Positions 1 to 10,371 of a stretch of DNA of 64,000 nt are shown here, piece after piece. Origin of the DNA: Cryptomeria japonica (lineage: Eukaryota; Streptophyta; Pinopsida; Cupressales; Cupressaceae). Location of the stretch: assembly GCF_030272615.1 (NCBI RefSeq), contig NC_081415.1:629215240-629279239 (forward strand), given 5' to 3'. Position 1 is the first letter of the stretch, and each line of letters opens with the position of its first letter. A model generated the notes under the pieces. That model saw nothing but the letters and a program-made list of their open reading frames with translations. It was not told the origin of the DNA and made no database searches. A program made the translations under genes and the position numbers.

Positions 1-1440
1 TCACAGAGGAATAGGAGAAGAAAAAGGTTGGGGAGGAGGCATCAACCAATCATATTTGCAACGGTATGGAAGTTGCAATGCCTTCCCTTCAGTTTATGTT
101 CCTCTATGAGTCCCTTTTCCCACTTTCTCTGATCCTAGGCATGAAGGCTTGAGCTCCTTTACTATTTGAGGGGAAATTTTACTTCTTGTTGGGATCTAAA
201 CCCTTTTCTTGGAGGGAAATGCTCTATAGAAAAAAATGATGCATCTCACAATCCATCTGGAAGCATCAAGGATGATAGTGGCATGACTGAAAAGGTACTA
301 AAATGTAGTTAGTAATTTTGGCTCTACCTCATCATGAAGTGCTGGTATGGACATTTTTTTAGAGATTTGTGAAGAATCAAAAGCGGTCTTGTAGGCTTGT
401 GATAGGTGTCTCCTCTGGCCCAAAGCTTGTTTTCTCCCTTGAGTCTATAAAAGGGAATTCAAGGCCATGAGATAGGGTCGAGAAATTTGTTCACAAATCT
501 TGGGTCCAAATCCTTGGTCATAGTGAGTCTAGTGAAATGAGTAGGATATAAAAGTCATTTACGGAGCAAATGAAATGGGTCTTGTGTCATAGTTTACGCA
601 GGTTCTTGAAGGAGTTATATGTAAGATGATTTATAATAGAAAATAGCTTGTTAAATGAATGAAAACATATTTCAAATCCATTTCTCCAGCGTGTAATTCT
701 GTTATGTTTTGAATGAGTAGAACCAAGGATTTTCTAATTAATTGCATTGTTATGGTGTATGTATTTTCTATTTTTGCTTTGACCTAAGGGGTTAATTAAA
801 TGCTTAAATATAATTGTAGACTGATGGGGCTTATGCATGGATTCATATAAGTATTTCGGGTTGGAATATATAGATGAGAGATATTGTAAGGTAGTATTAT
901 CTTAGATCCTAAGTTATTAGATCAAAGGTTCTGTTATATTTTTATCCTACATTTTACAATTTTAGTCACCCTATGGATAAGACACCATTCATGGCTTGTA
1001 GTTGTGTCTAATAATAGTTTTGTACTCATGACTCATCGACAACTCTCTATGAACTGTGAATATTATAACATATTTTCATTTTTTGTGTATGTTGTTTCTT
1101 GTTGAAAACATCTCATGCTCCAAAGTGGGTCGAGGATCACTGAGAGCCAGCCACACTGTACCATTCTCCCTCTTTGTTGAGCCCTCCTAAGAATGAGATC
1201 TTCTTTGTTCTAATGTTACTCTTGAGTATGGTGCAGAGATTGTGAGTGCATTAAGGGATCACCCTCTTGGGTTTTGGAGAGCCCAAAGTGTAGAAGGATT
1301 AGAAGAATCCTTTTCATATATTGGTCCAAGTCCCTAAGTATTCTAAATAGTTGGAGTTGGCTTCTCCATGCATGATTCGAGGGCTCAAGTTGGTTTCTAC
1401 CTCTATTGCAATGTAAACCCCATTCTAGGGAACCAACACA
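1..1440. other. unassigned AT-rich DNA, no gene seen
   Basis: No reading frame here resembles a known protein and I see no RNA gene. A TATA-like string (CTATAAAAGG) lies near 445-455, downstream of a short GC-richer stretch, as in an LTR promoter. Because gag-related sequence starts near 1441, this could be LTR or leader of the Tat element that follows. I found no primer-binding site or LTR boundary to prove it. Confidence 0.4.
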
Positions 1441-1460
1441 CAAGACAACATTGATAACTA

Positions 1461-2057
1461 TACAGAGGTCTCATATGACTATGCCATTCATGCTATTAGC
1501 ATAGGAGATGCAACAAATATTGACCTAAAAGATAAATTTGATGATGGGACAAATGATGATGAGAAAAGTTAGTGGATCGAAAACTATGATAACTAGGTTT
1601 GCATGTTGTCAAAAGCACAAAGGTATGATATAAATGAGATTCTCTATCTTATAGACTAGGAGTAGGAAGAACCACCATATTCAGGATGGTTTGAAGAAGA
1701 TGAGGTTATAGAAAAGTTCATGGGTGTTAGAATTACACATGATGATTATAAGATGGGATATGAAATAAACCTTGATAGCACAATGTATCCTGAAGGAGTA
1801 AAATCCCTCACAAGAGATAATATAGTGGCTACTATCATTGTAAATCCAAGAGAGGAAGATTGTGCAATAATCATGTGCCGATTAAAACTGGCCTTATACG
1901 GGGTACCATCAAATCATTCACTAGCAGCAAGAAACTATAATTTGGTTGAACAACTGAAGAAAACCCCAACACAAATATCCCTTTTTGAGTTATTAAGCAT
2001 ATCACCAAATCATAGGGCTATCCTAGATAAAGCACTCCAAGACTCAGTGGTTGCTAG
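1461..2057 (+). pseudogene. Tat-like gag C-terminal/linker remnant
   Basis: The plus-strand translation ends in a block containing 'NYNLVEQLKKTPTQISLFELL', typical of the stretch just before the protease in Tat-like Ty3/gypsy polyproteins. The segment upstream has several stops (near 1569, 1596 and 1660) and an acidic composition. The longest open stretch is 1720-2106, but its last codons belong to the inserted LTR that begins at 2058. Removing that LTR lets the frame run on into the protease at about 3173. A module at about 1681-1800 (W-F-E-x-D-E-x-I, then D-x-K-x-G) resembles another at 4995-5115. No zinc knuckle was seen. Confidence 0.7.
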
Positions 2058-3172
2058 TGTTGGCTTGATGATGATTCTAATGAATGACTTCATGTGCTGT
2101 CATTGATGGAACATGTACAAACATATGTTCACATTGTCTACCGGTATTACTTCTAAAGTTACTTGTATTGCTACCAGTATTGGAATTTTAGTTTATGATG
2201 GTTTAAAGAGTGTCAAACCAGTACATGTAGACAACTAGTATATGCAGGATTGATGTGACACCAACTTGAAGATTCAGCGAAGACCATCAAAGAAGCAAAT
2301 GGAAGACAATCGGTTTACTTGTTGACAGTGGTTAACTCTAACCGATATCGGTGTTCCAATTGGTATTTATTGATTGTGTGATGAGTTATCACCGGTCATG
2401 ATGAGCTACCCTAATCGACAAATTTTGGTGGTAATTTGTGATGAGTTATATTTGATTATCCAGATACACTGCACCTAGTAAATTGTGATATAATCTCTAA
2501 GCCAACATGAAATCTAAATGTCTATATAATGACATTATGATGAACTATTTCATATGAGATGATCTGATGCAAAGATAGAAGTGTTAAGTTGTTGAAGGCA
2601 TTGCGAAATATGTTGGTGATGCATTTTTGAGTGCACAGAAGAGGATCTATTCAAGAAAGTTGTGCTACTTCTAGATCACACCACCTGTTGTTTTCTAATC
2701 ACTACAATAGTCAAACCCCCTAACAGGGTAAGCTCTAACAAGATTCATTATACAAATCCTTTAACAAGGTGATCCATTAGTTTGGATTCAGAAATCCCCT
2801 ACCGAGGTTACTCCTAATAGGGTACTACCTTTAATAGGGTATAGCTCCTAATAGAGCTTTGGGATCTTTAACAGGATTTGCTCCTAGCAGAGCACTTTTG
2901 TAGACCTTAACCTACCAGTTACCTATTATTGCGGATACTTAACTTGTGAGTCCCATCTCATCGTGGTTTTTCCCATTTGGGTTTTCCACTTATAATCACT
3001 TGTGTTATGGTGAATGTTTTACTTATTGTGGATGCTTTAATATAATTTTGGATTCCATGCATAGTGTTTAGTAAACTTATTAAGTATATCTATCGGTCAG
3101 TGTTTAAACTAGTATTGGAATTGGTGTCACTGATTCACCCCCCCCCCTCTCAGTGCTTTATAAGTCTATCAA
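2058..3172 (+). mobile_element. solo LTR of a SIRE-like Ty1/copia element
   Basis: Begins TGTTGG and near its 3' end has the motif TGATTCACCCCCCC...CTCTCAG that also lies close to the 3' end of the other SIRE-like LTRs here (reverse strand at 8.7 and 14.58 kb, plus strand at 55.03 kb). It interrupts the Tat gag-protease frame, which resumes directly after it. A TATATAAT box lies at about 2523. A run of short repeats of the type 'AATCC..TTAA.A.GGT' fills 2700-2890, as in the other LTRs. No internal region follows, so it is a solo LTR. The right border is uncertain by a few bases and I could not recognise a clean target duplication. Confidence 0.75.
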
Positions 3173-3672
3173 CCACGGACATAGATGAAAATAATTTTCA
3201 ATCCATGGTAGGGAATTTGGTTGTTCTTCTCGTATTGTTTTCACAGAATGGGATGTCCCTACTGATAGACCTTTTCACAATGATCCACTACATCTAGAGG
3301 CTTATATACATAAGAAGAAAGTTAGAAGAGTAATCATCGATGGGGGAGTTGGTCTTAGCCTTTGTACACTAAAGTTGGTCAAGGCATTGGGCCATTTTGA
3401 ACTTCCCATTGATCCCATAAAGAGAATAAAAATCAAGGCATATGATGATGAAGAGCACCCTTCAAAAGGTGTGATTACACTACCAGTACAAGTAGGACCT
3501 ATTACAACATATGTTACCTTTCAAGTCTTGGATAGAGAGCTAGGATATAACAAGATATTAGGTCACCCATGGATTCATGCCATGCAGGTTGTACCTTCGA
3601 CATTCCACCAATGTATTAAATTTCCATATAATGGCATTGAAATCACCATCCATGGTGATCCAAACCCATTTT
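3173..3672 (+). pseudogene. Tat-like aspartic protease (retropepsin)
   Basis: The translation contains 'VRRVIIDGGVGLSLCTLKLV', the active-site region of plant Ty3/gypsy retropepsins (usual core Asp-Gly/Ser-Gly, here Asp-Gly-Gly), followed by the flap and the conserved 'ILGHPWIHAM' motif and 'HQCIKFPYNG'. The main open part is 3375-3674, closed by a TAA after 'GDPNPF'. The first part, 3173-3370, is in the same family context but shifted in frame. The enzyme would cleave the Gag-Pol polyprotein. Here it is non-functional because of the frameshift and the adjacent stop codons. Confidence 0.85.
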
Positions 3673-5300
3673 AACATTGTAATCACTTAAAGGCAAGTGT
3701 GGATAACCAAGTACCTATCAATAAAGTAGCCCCACTCAGCACACAAATGAAATCATTGACAATTACAAAAACACAGAAAGCTACACCTGTAACACCTTCT
3801 TTACAGATTAAAGAAGTCTGATGTGGGGAATATTCTATTACATGTACATCAAATGTCAGGCAATTATCTCTTTCTCCTAGATCTTTTGGGAAACCTTAAA
3901 CTACTCTAATAAAACAAGATAAAGGAAAAGAGATAGTTAAATACTCAAATTCATGCTCATTCATTAGATGGGGAGACTTACAAGAAGAATCCTTAGATGA
4001 AGATGTCAATCAATGGTTATATAAAGAAGAAGATGACATGAAAATAGCTAGGTTACCCTTGGATCAATATGGCAGTGGTTTCAAAATTCTACAGAAACAT
4101 GGGTATGATGGTACCACGGGCCTGGGATCATAGAACCAAGGGAGAATAGAACCTATTTTACCTCGGGAGAACCCAAATAATCAAGGGTTAGGATATAAAC
4201 ACCTCACAAAGGTAACAAAGGCAAGACAATGAACATTTGACATATTAAATAGGCCTAGACTAGCTTCAAAGAAAGTACCTCAAAGTCATTCATTAATGGG
4301 AATATTCCCTCCTTCATCTCATAGAAGTGAAAAAATAAAAACATACCCTAGTGAGGAATCAGATGGTGAAGATCTCAAGCAGCTTTTATAAGAAACTAAT
4401 GTGGTATCATCCAACAGTATGATAGCTAGAATATTTTCAAAGCAAATGTGGTAACAAAGACTGGGTTAGCACCTACAAATGTGGTAACAAAAACTGGATT
4501 AGCACCTGCAAATGAGTCTAATACCTGGATTCTACCAATGGATGTCATAATTCTACCAAGAGAAATAAACCTAGCTCTACCAAATAAGTCATATGAAGAA
4601 TGAATGGAACATCTTATACCAGGATTAAGAGAAGTCTCTACCACAGAAAGAGGGTCCACAAGTCAGGAACATATCCCACTATTTATTACTACAATTGAAG
4701 TTTCCCTATCACCCATTCAGGAACAAGATGAGATAAATGACATAGAATCAGATAGTGGAACATATATAGAAAGTGTGACAGATTCTCATGACTATGAATT
4801 TTTCTCTCTTCACAACAATACCCCATGAATAATAGAAACAACATTTGACAATCAACCACTTATTGATGATGGTATTGTCTACAAGGATATACAAATTCAC
4901 CCAAAATCGATTAAATATATTCAGAAAAGAAAGGATTTACCCCTTATACATTCACATTTAACTGACTGGGGGCAAGAAGAGTCACCAAGTTTGGACTAGT
5001 TTGAAAATGATGAAGCTATCGCAGAATTCCTTGGTGTCAAAGAAGGGTTTCCCTATGGTGATCATAAGGCAGGGTTTTCTATAGACTTGGATAGAACAAC
5101 ATACTTTGGGGAGGGAAGTTTCTCTATGTGAGAAGATGCAAATGAAAGTTCTAACAATGGTAAAAGCAAGTTAGACAATCTCCCTATTGAACAAGAAAAT
5201 TTTGCATTGCTTGTGGTAAAGACTAAAGAAATCAATATAGAAGAAGGAGAGGTTATACACAATATCCACTTAGTTGAGTCATAAAGTTCTTCAAACAATG
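3673..5300 (+). pseudogene. Tat-like protease-RT linker, decayed
   Basis: This stretch corresponds to the long, poorly conserved spacer between protease and reverse transcriptase in Tat-type elements. Weakly coding blocks can be followed, for example the G-patch-like 'GSGFKILQKHGYDGTTGLGS' near 4075-4130, but stops occur every few dozen codons. It includes a 33-bp tandem duplication (4444-4509) and an acidic module at 4995-5115 with W/F-E-N-D-E-x-I-A-E-F motifs. No independent domain is assigned beyond the possible G-patch. Confidence 0.6.
4444..4509 (+). repeat. 33-bp tandem duplication
   Basis: Two adjacent copies of a 33-bp unit starting 'AAATGTGGTAACAAA' (4444 and 4477) differ at a few bases. 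The unit length is a multiple of three, so it adds 11 codons without shifting the linker frame of the Tat element. Confidence 0.85.
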
Positions 5301-5301
5301 C

Positions 5302-5975
5302 ATGTTCAATTTCACTTGGTCATATGCATATATGCCAAGACTAAACCCAGAGTTGGTATTAAATCACTTATTGTTGTTACCAGGAATCAAACCATACAAG
5401 CAAAAACTTAGAAAGATGCATCCCCAGATTGTATTAATGGTAAAGGTGGAACTACAAAAACTTCTGGATGTGGGCTTTATTAGACCTATTGACTATGCAG
5501 AGTGGATATCCAATCTAGTACCTGTGACTAAACCCACTAGGGGCATAATAATTTACACAAACTTTTGAGATTTAAACAAGGCATGTCCTAAGGATGATTT
5601 CCCATTACCTAACAAGACATGATAGTTGATCTAACTTCTAGGAATGAAATAATTTCACTAATGGATGGTTTCTCAGGATACAACCAAATTAGGATTTTGC
5701 CAAAATATCAACACAAGACTGCATTTACCTGTCCATGGGGAACATACTGTTGGAACATCATGCAGTTTGGTCTTAAGAATGTAGGAGAAACATATCAAAG
5801 AGCCATGACAACATTATTCCATGACATGATCCACAATATCATGAAGGATTATGCTGATGATCTACTAGCTAAATCAAAAACAAGAGGTCACTTGGAAGTC
5901 CTAGCTAATATATTTGATTGATTAGAACAATACAATTTTAGATTAAATCAAAAGAAGTGTGTGTTCATTGTCACA
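5302..5975 (+). pseudogene. Tat-like reverse transcriptase, N-terminal two thirds
   Basis: Recognisable reverse-transcriptase blocks in order: 'LRKMHPQIV' and 'LLDVGFI' (5400-5490), 'DLNKACPKDDFPLPN' (5570-5610), 'SLMDGFSGYNQIRI' (5660-5700), 'KTAFTCPWGTYCW' (5720-5760), 'MQFGLKN' and the catalytic 'YADDLLAKS' (about 5850-5880), then 'RLNQKKCVF'. The frame shifts near 5610. The sequence stops at a Val-Thr pair exactly where the CACTA terminus begins; the continuation (Ala-Asp-Lys-Leu-Leu-Gly-Phe) is found at 41186. An internal TGA (5566) and a TGA at 5919 further disable it. Confidence 0.92.
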
Positions 5976-6011
5976 CACTAATACATTTGGCCTCAAATTC
6001 CAATGGAGGTT
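5976..6011 (+). repeat. left terminal inverted repeat of the CACTA element
   Basis: Starts with the diagnostic CACTA, preceded by the target duplication ACA at 5973-5975. It pairs with the right terminus at 41147-41182; by eye 27 of 36 positions match. Confidence 0.9.
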
Positions 6012-7988
6012 TCTGATGGACAAGGCATTTTGTGATCAATTTTTTTTTTAAATGTTTGATAATGTCAAAATATCGATGATGATTTTCGACAAAGCCCGTG
6101 TTATTCAGAATTTTGATGACCACATGCATTATTAAAAAAAAAAAGTGCAGTTTCATTTGAAAACTATGTGTGATGAATTGAATTAACAATTCCTTTGCCT
6201 CTGCCAATTCATTTGTTTCTTTGCCTCTCTGCAAATCGGATTTGACATGTCCTTCTCACTTTAACTCTCGACTTCCTAATTAACAACAATAGATTTATAT
6301 CAACCATCTTCTTATCTTTTCCTGGTCTGGTTTAAAATTGGATTGTCTAATAGGTGATATCGAAGGATTGAGTAGCTAGTTTGGAGGGTATCAAACTATT
6401 GGAGATGGCAAAATTCCTATAGATTTTTGCATGTCTATAAATTCTCATGGACTTGTAGGTTTTGTCTTTGTATCATGTAAAGTTTGTTGAAGACAAGTTC
6501 ATTTCAGAGTGTGTGTCTCATAAATTTGAGCTTTTCATTCTAATGATATGTTCTCATTTATCTATTTTTCTTTACTTTCCTAATGCTGCAATTCCTAGTT
6601 ATTGAAAAGTCTTCCAATTATCTATTATGTTAGATAAAGGCTAAAAGTATTGTATAAAAATTAAAAAATAAGTAAACCCTATTTACTATACGAGGATCGA
6701 AACATAAGTAGCAGCGATGTCCACATATTTATCTAAGTGGTGTTGCAAAATAGACTTCAACTTCCAAGTTTTGTCAAATCCATAGTAAAATCTTTTAGAA
6801 TCAAATAAGGTGATAAGAATTTGAATCTTCCATAGTTCAATTTGGCACCAGTTGTAGAGTGTGTTGGGATTCAATCTAATAGTTGGAATTTTTGCTTGAA
6901 TGCCCCCTTGTGCATATAGCCTTATTTTGCCCATCATATATAATAGATTTGAGAAATCTTTAAATGGATCTCCCTCGGTCAAATTTGTCTAGGTGTCATT
7001 CCACCTGCTATTATCTTATGTTGAAAGTTGCAAAAGCCAAAAAAAATTCTCTATCCAGGAAGGTTTTGGTCATTTTTCTCACTTTTTGTGGAGTTGGAGA
7101 GTTTTTGTTGACTAATAGACTTATTCTAATTGTCTAATATCAAGTTCCAACTGTCAGTCCCATGTGGAAGATGTGCTAAGTATATTGGGTTTTTCTTCTC
7201 TTCATCTATTTTTATTTCCTTCATTTGTGGGTTTTTAACGAACGACTGGACTTTTGTCTCTTTGTCCCAATATTTCATTCTCTTCTGCCCCTAATAACCT
7301 ATTTGAGATTCTATAATGAAGAGTTATCTTTAATTCAAGATAGGTTTGAAGGTCAGCCATTGATTATAAATAAAGTTCTAATGGATTTTGTCAAAACTGT
7401 CATAAAACCCTTGTTCACAGGGTTGCAACAAAAGAATTGATTATAACTCTTAAAGTAACCGCTTAAGTTTCTTCATATTTTGGATTCTAATAGTCAATTC
7501 AATACTCTTTTATATAAAGTTGGTTTCATGTTGATTGTTTGTATAAATTATAAGATATCTTATGCCCTAGCAGGCTAAATATGGAATGACCCTAAATGCC
7601 ATTGACTCAAAACCACATTATGAATGATAAAACCTTAAAATTCTCAAATTAAAACCTTAATACATTATGAATGACTTGATTGACTTCTTCGTAAATTCAT
7701 CATTCCTAAGTTGATTCTATTAGATGACACAATAAAAAGGTTTCTCTTTTTTTAAAACTCAAATATTTTTCATCAACTTGCCAAAATCATGCTTAGTTTT
7801 TAGCCAAGAAAACTATCTAAATAAAATAGTCTTCATAATTGAAGAGAGTCTAAGTTTAAGTAAAATTTCAACTTATATATAACTATTTATAAGAAGAATT
7901 ATGTACTTGCGATATCCTTTTGCGTAGCTTGTGAATGTTATGCACCGATGTTTTGATAGTCCAATTTTTTTGTGTGTGAAGAAAGACC
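6012..7988. other. CACTA left subterminal region, no gene
   Basis: AT-rich, with no supported coding region. Near 6110 the string CAGAATTTTGATGACC closely matches CAGAATTCTGATGACA near 40972, close to the other end. Such shared subterminal motifs are where TNPA-type proteins bind in En/Spm elements. Short poly-T and poly-A runs occur at about 6044-6055 and 6134-6144. A promoter for the downstream transposase must lie here if the gene was ever active, but no clear TATA box could be fixed. Confidence 0.5.
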
Positions 7989-8668
7989 ATGTCAAAAAAT
8001 ATCAGCGAAGAACCAAATAAGGAGATGATTTCTAGATTGTGGTCTAACTTGAAAAGAAAAGGTGATGGAAAATGTTATTGTCCCTGCAAAATTTGTAAGG
8101 GATTAAAGACTAGAAGACTTCTAATCAAAATAGATAAGAAACATTGTAGGTAGCATGATCACATTGAAGGGGGACATGATTATCATCCATTGTTAAGTTG
8201 TTCATTATATCGTTTTAACAATTTATATACATAACAAATCACTTCATGATGAGATCACGATCATGGTTTATTTATGATGATCATTTTTATATAGGTCAAG
8301 CTCCCCAGGGCACATGATATGGACCAACACAACTCGAAGAATATATTTTTCGGAGTGGAGGAACATGGAGATGTGAATATCGAAGCTAAAGATAATGATC
8401 CCATGGAAGATGAAGATCATGCACCAGAAAACACAATTGAAGATGATGGTACAAATACATTGATCCATGACACATTTAGTACTGGCACAAATGATCATGA
8501 TGATCAAGACAACTTTGATGTTGTTCATGATTTACATGTACTCCAGAAGGCATGCAAGCCCCTTTATGAAGGCTCCCAAACAACTCTTCTCTCCGATGTA
8601 TTGTTGTTGGTGAACTTAAAGGTTATGAATGATTTATCCAACATAAAAAATCTCATGTATGTTAAGGT
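7989..8668 (+). pseudogene. CACTA transposase (TNPD-like), first two exons
   Basis: Exon 1 (7989 to about 8190) starts at an ATG and holds 'CYCPCKICKG' followed by His residues, as in the transposase-associated N-terminal domain of plant En/Spm proteins; one TAG breaks it near 8152. An intron ends TATAG near 8295. Exon 2 (about 8296-8667) encodes an acidic stretch, then 'LQKACKPLYEGSQTTLLSDVLLL', the block preceding the Transposase_21 domain. It ends at AAG followed by GTATGTCG once the nested copia element is removed. The open frame of exon 2 is 8319-8684, but its last codons lie in the inserted LTR. Confidence 0.75.
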
Positions 8669-10129
8669 TGATATGAATGGATAGTACCAAACTGGTACTA
8701 AGAGGGGGGGGTGAATCAGTATAGACAAAAGCACACTCTTAAACTGGTTTGTCAGCAAACACTGTGCATTGACAGACAAAGAGTAACATCGGTCCTTAAA
8801 CATAGTACAACTGACAAAACCTAGAATAATTGAGACAAGCATAAACCGATTGACACTTATCTTCTCATACAATCTAACACTTCATTTCCATTTCACCCTA
8901 ATGCATGAACATGTAATCTACCATCAAAGATATACATATAAGCAACTAGATCAACATGATTCACCACTCAACAGAAAACAACATAGCATCACATGAAGAA
9001 GACATCACACATGACACACATATTTTTCATGTGGAAACCCAACTGGGAAAAACCACGGTGGGGATGAATACCCACAAGCTTGTTTTTGAACTCTTTATAA
9101 GTCTGCTCTATTACGAGCCTTGTCCGATTAAAGACTGATACAATAGGTTCTGTTAGGAACCAATCCTATTAGGGATCACCCGGTTAAGGGATGGCTAGAA
9201 TACTTGGTTAAGGGTTAAACCCTGTTACAGGTTACCTTATTAGAGGATTTCAAGAACTCAATGGTTTTGAGTCACCTTGTTAAAGGATTTACAGCAAGAT
9301 GGTTAAAGCTACCCTATTAAGGGATTTCTCAACTATTGAAGTGGTTAGAGATCAACAAGTATTACAATGATCTGGTAGCAGCACTCAATGCCAATGCAGA
9401 TCTACTTAAGCTCCTCTTCACCTTCTGCACTTACACTCTATAGGTATCACTTCTCTCCTCTGGTCTGGCAAGAATCACGTATCTCCTCTCTTGGATACAC
9501 ACACACAACTTTTGCCAACAGCCTCAAAAAAAATCACAACATCGACCTTATAGGAGAACCAATAAGTCAGTAGCATAAACCCTAAACCCTAAACCTGTTA
9601 GGTTAAGGAATTCAAACGGTTCAATCCTGACGATTGAGCACACTGCATTAAACGCAACAGTCTTGATCCAATCTCAAGACATTCTCCATCATTCATTTTC
9701 CATTGATTTCATGGTGGTTGATCACCCATCACACGTTATCACCATTTACAGACTTTGCACATTCCTGAGGTAGATAGGAATAGTCTCCTTCATGCAAGAT
9801 CCTTCACGCACACAAGGCTTCGTGGCAACATGAGTTGTTCTTCATTATCATGCTATCTCATCACACAAAGTCACTGGTTGAGCCACATAGGCTTGAAGCA
9901 CTCCAACCAGAAACCTTGTAGTTGAGACTACCAACTAGTAGTCATACAACGCTTCCATGTGCCAGTTCCCATAACCATATGTCGGTTCACCTTGAACAAA
10001 CACACCACTTCACTTTGGAAAAAATATTGATTCACAGTGTTATACCGGTTCTCTTCTCTTCATCATATTGACATCAATGACAACACATAATGTCATTATG
10101 TCCTCATAGCGGTTCACATAATACCAACA
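8669..10129 (-). repeat. 3' LTR of the SIRE-like element
   Basis: Direct repeat of 14537-15975 with scattered substitutions. Read on the minus strand it starts TGTTGG and ends near the C-run motif (G-run at 8702-8709 on the plus strand). At 9577-9596 it carries telomere-like AAACCCT repeats, one more than in the other LTR. It has a series of 'AATCC..TTAA.AGGGT' motifs at 9150-9335. Nine bases are missing at its outer end relative to the 5' LTR. Confidence 0.92.
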
Positions 10130-10130
10130 A

Positions 10131-10141
10131 TCTCCCCCTTT
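10131..10141 (-). promoter_or_regulatory. polypurine tract of the SIRE-like element
   Basis: AAAGGGGGAGA on the minus strand lies one base from the 3' LTR start. It would prime plus-strand DNA synthesis. Confidence 0.85.
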
Positions 10142-10371
10142 GGCATTGATGGTAGTATACAAAGATATCTCTTCACTTCACATCTTCTCCCCCAATTTCT
10201 ACAGATATCTTCTTCACTTCACATCTTCTCCCCCTTTGACAACAATGCCAAAGCAGAGGCACAAGCTGCCCTATTCCATTATGCTGCTCCCCTTCAGGAG
10301 TAGCATCCTTCAACACATCCATCCAAAAAAAATTGACTATGCAATACCTGACTAATGTGGAGCATATGCCT
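10142..10371. other. 3' untranslated region of the SIRE-like element
   Basis: Lies between the pol stop and the polypurine tract. It contains two near-identical pieces, 'CTCTTCACTTCACATCTTCTCCCCC' like, around 10168-10192 and 10209-10233. This is a C/T-rich, polypurine-like duplication on the minus strand. No coding potential. Confidence 0.6.

Larger units (their letters stand above)
1441..5975 (+). mobile_element. Ty3/gypsy (Tat-like) retrotransposon, 5' piece
   Basis: Carries in order the end of gag, a retropepsin, a long linker and most of reverse transcriptase, all on the plus strand and all degenerate. The domain order, and the dual RNase H on the other piece (41186 onward), fit the Tat group of Ty3/gypsy elements. 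A solo LTR interrupts it at 2058-3172 and a CACTA transposon ends it at 5976. No LTR of its own was recognised on this side, so the true left border may lie before 1441 or outside the window. Stops are frequent and at least one frameshift occurs near 5610. Confidence 0.85.

Noticed and set aside
2058-3172. Target duplication for the solo LTR
   Set aside because: The bases before (GCTAG) and after (ACCAC/CGGAC) do not match. The right border may have been altered, so I did not claim a duplication.
6244-7988. Possible host gene upstream of the transposase
   Set aside because: Only short frames without homology occur on either strand. The region lies inside the CACTA terminus and fits non-coding subterminal DNA.
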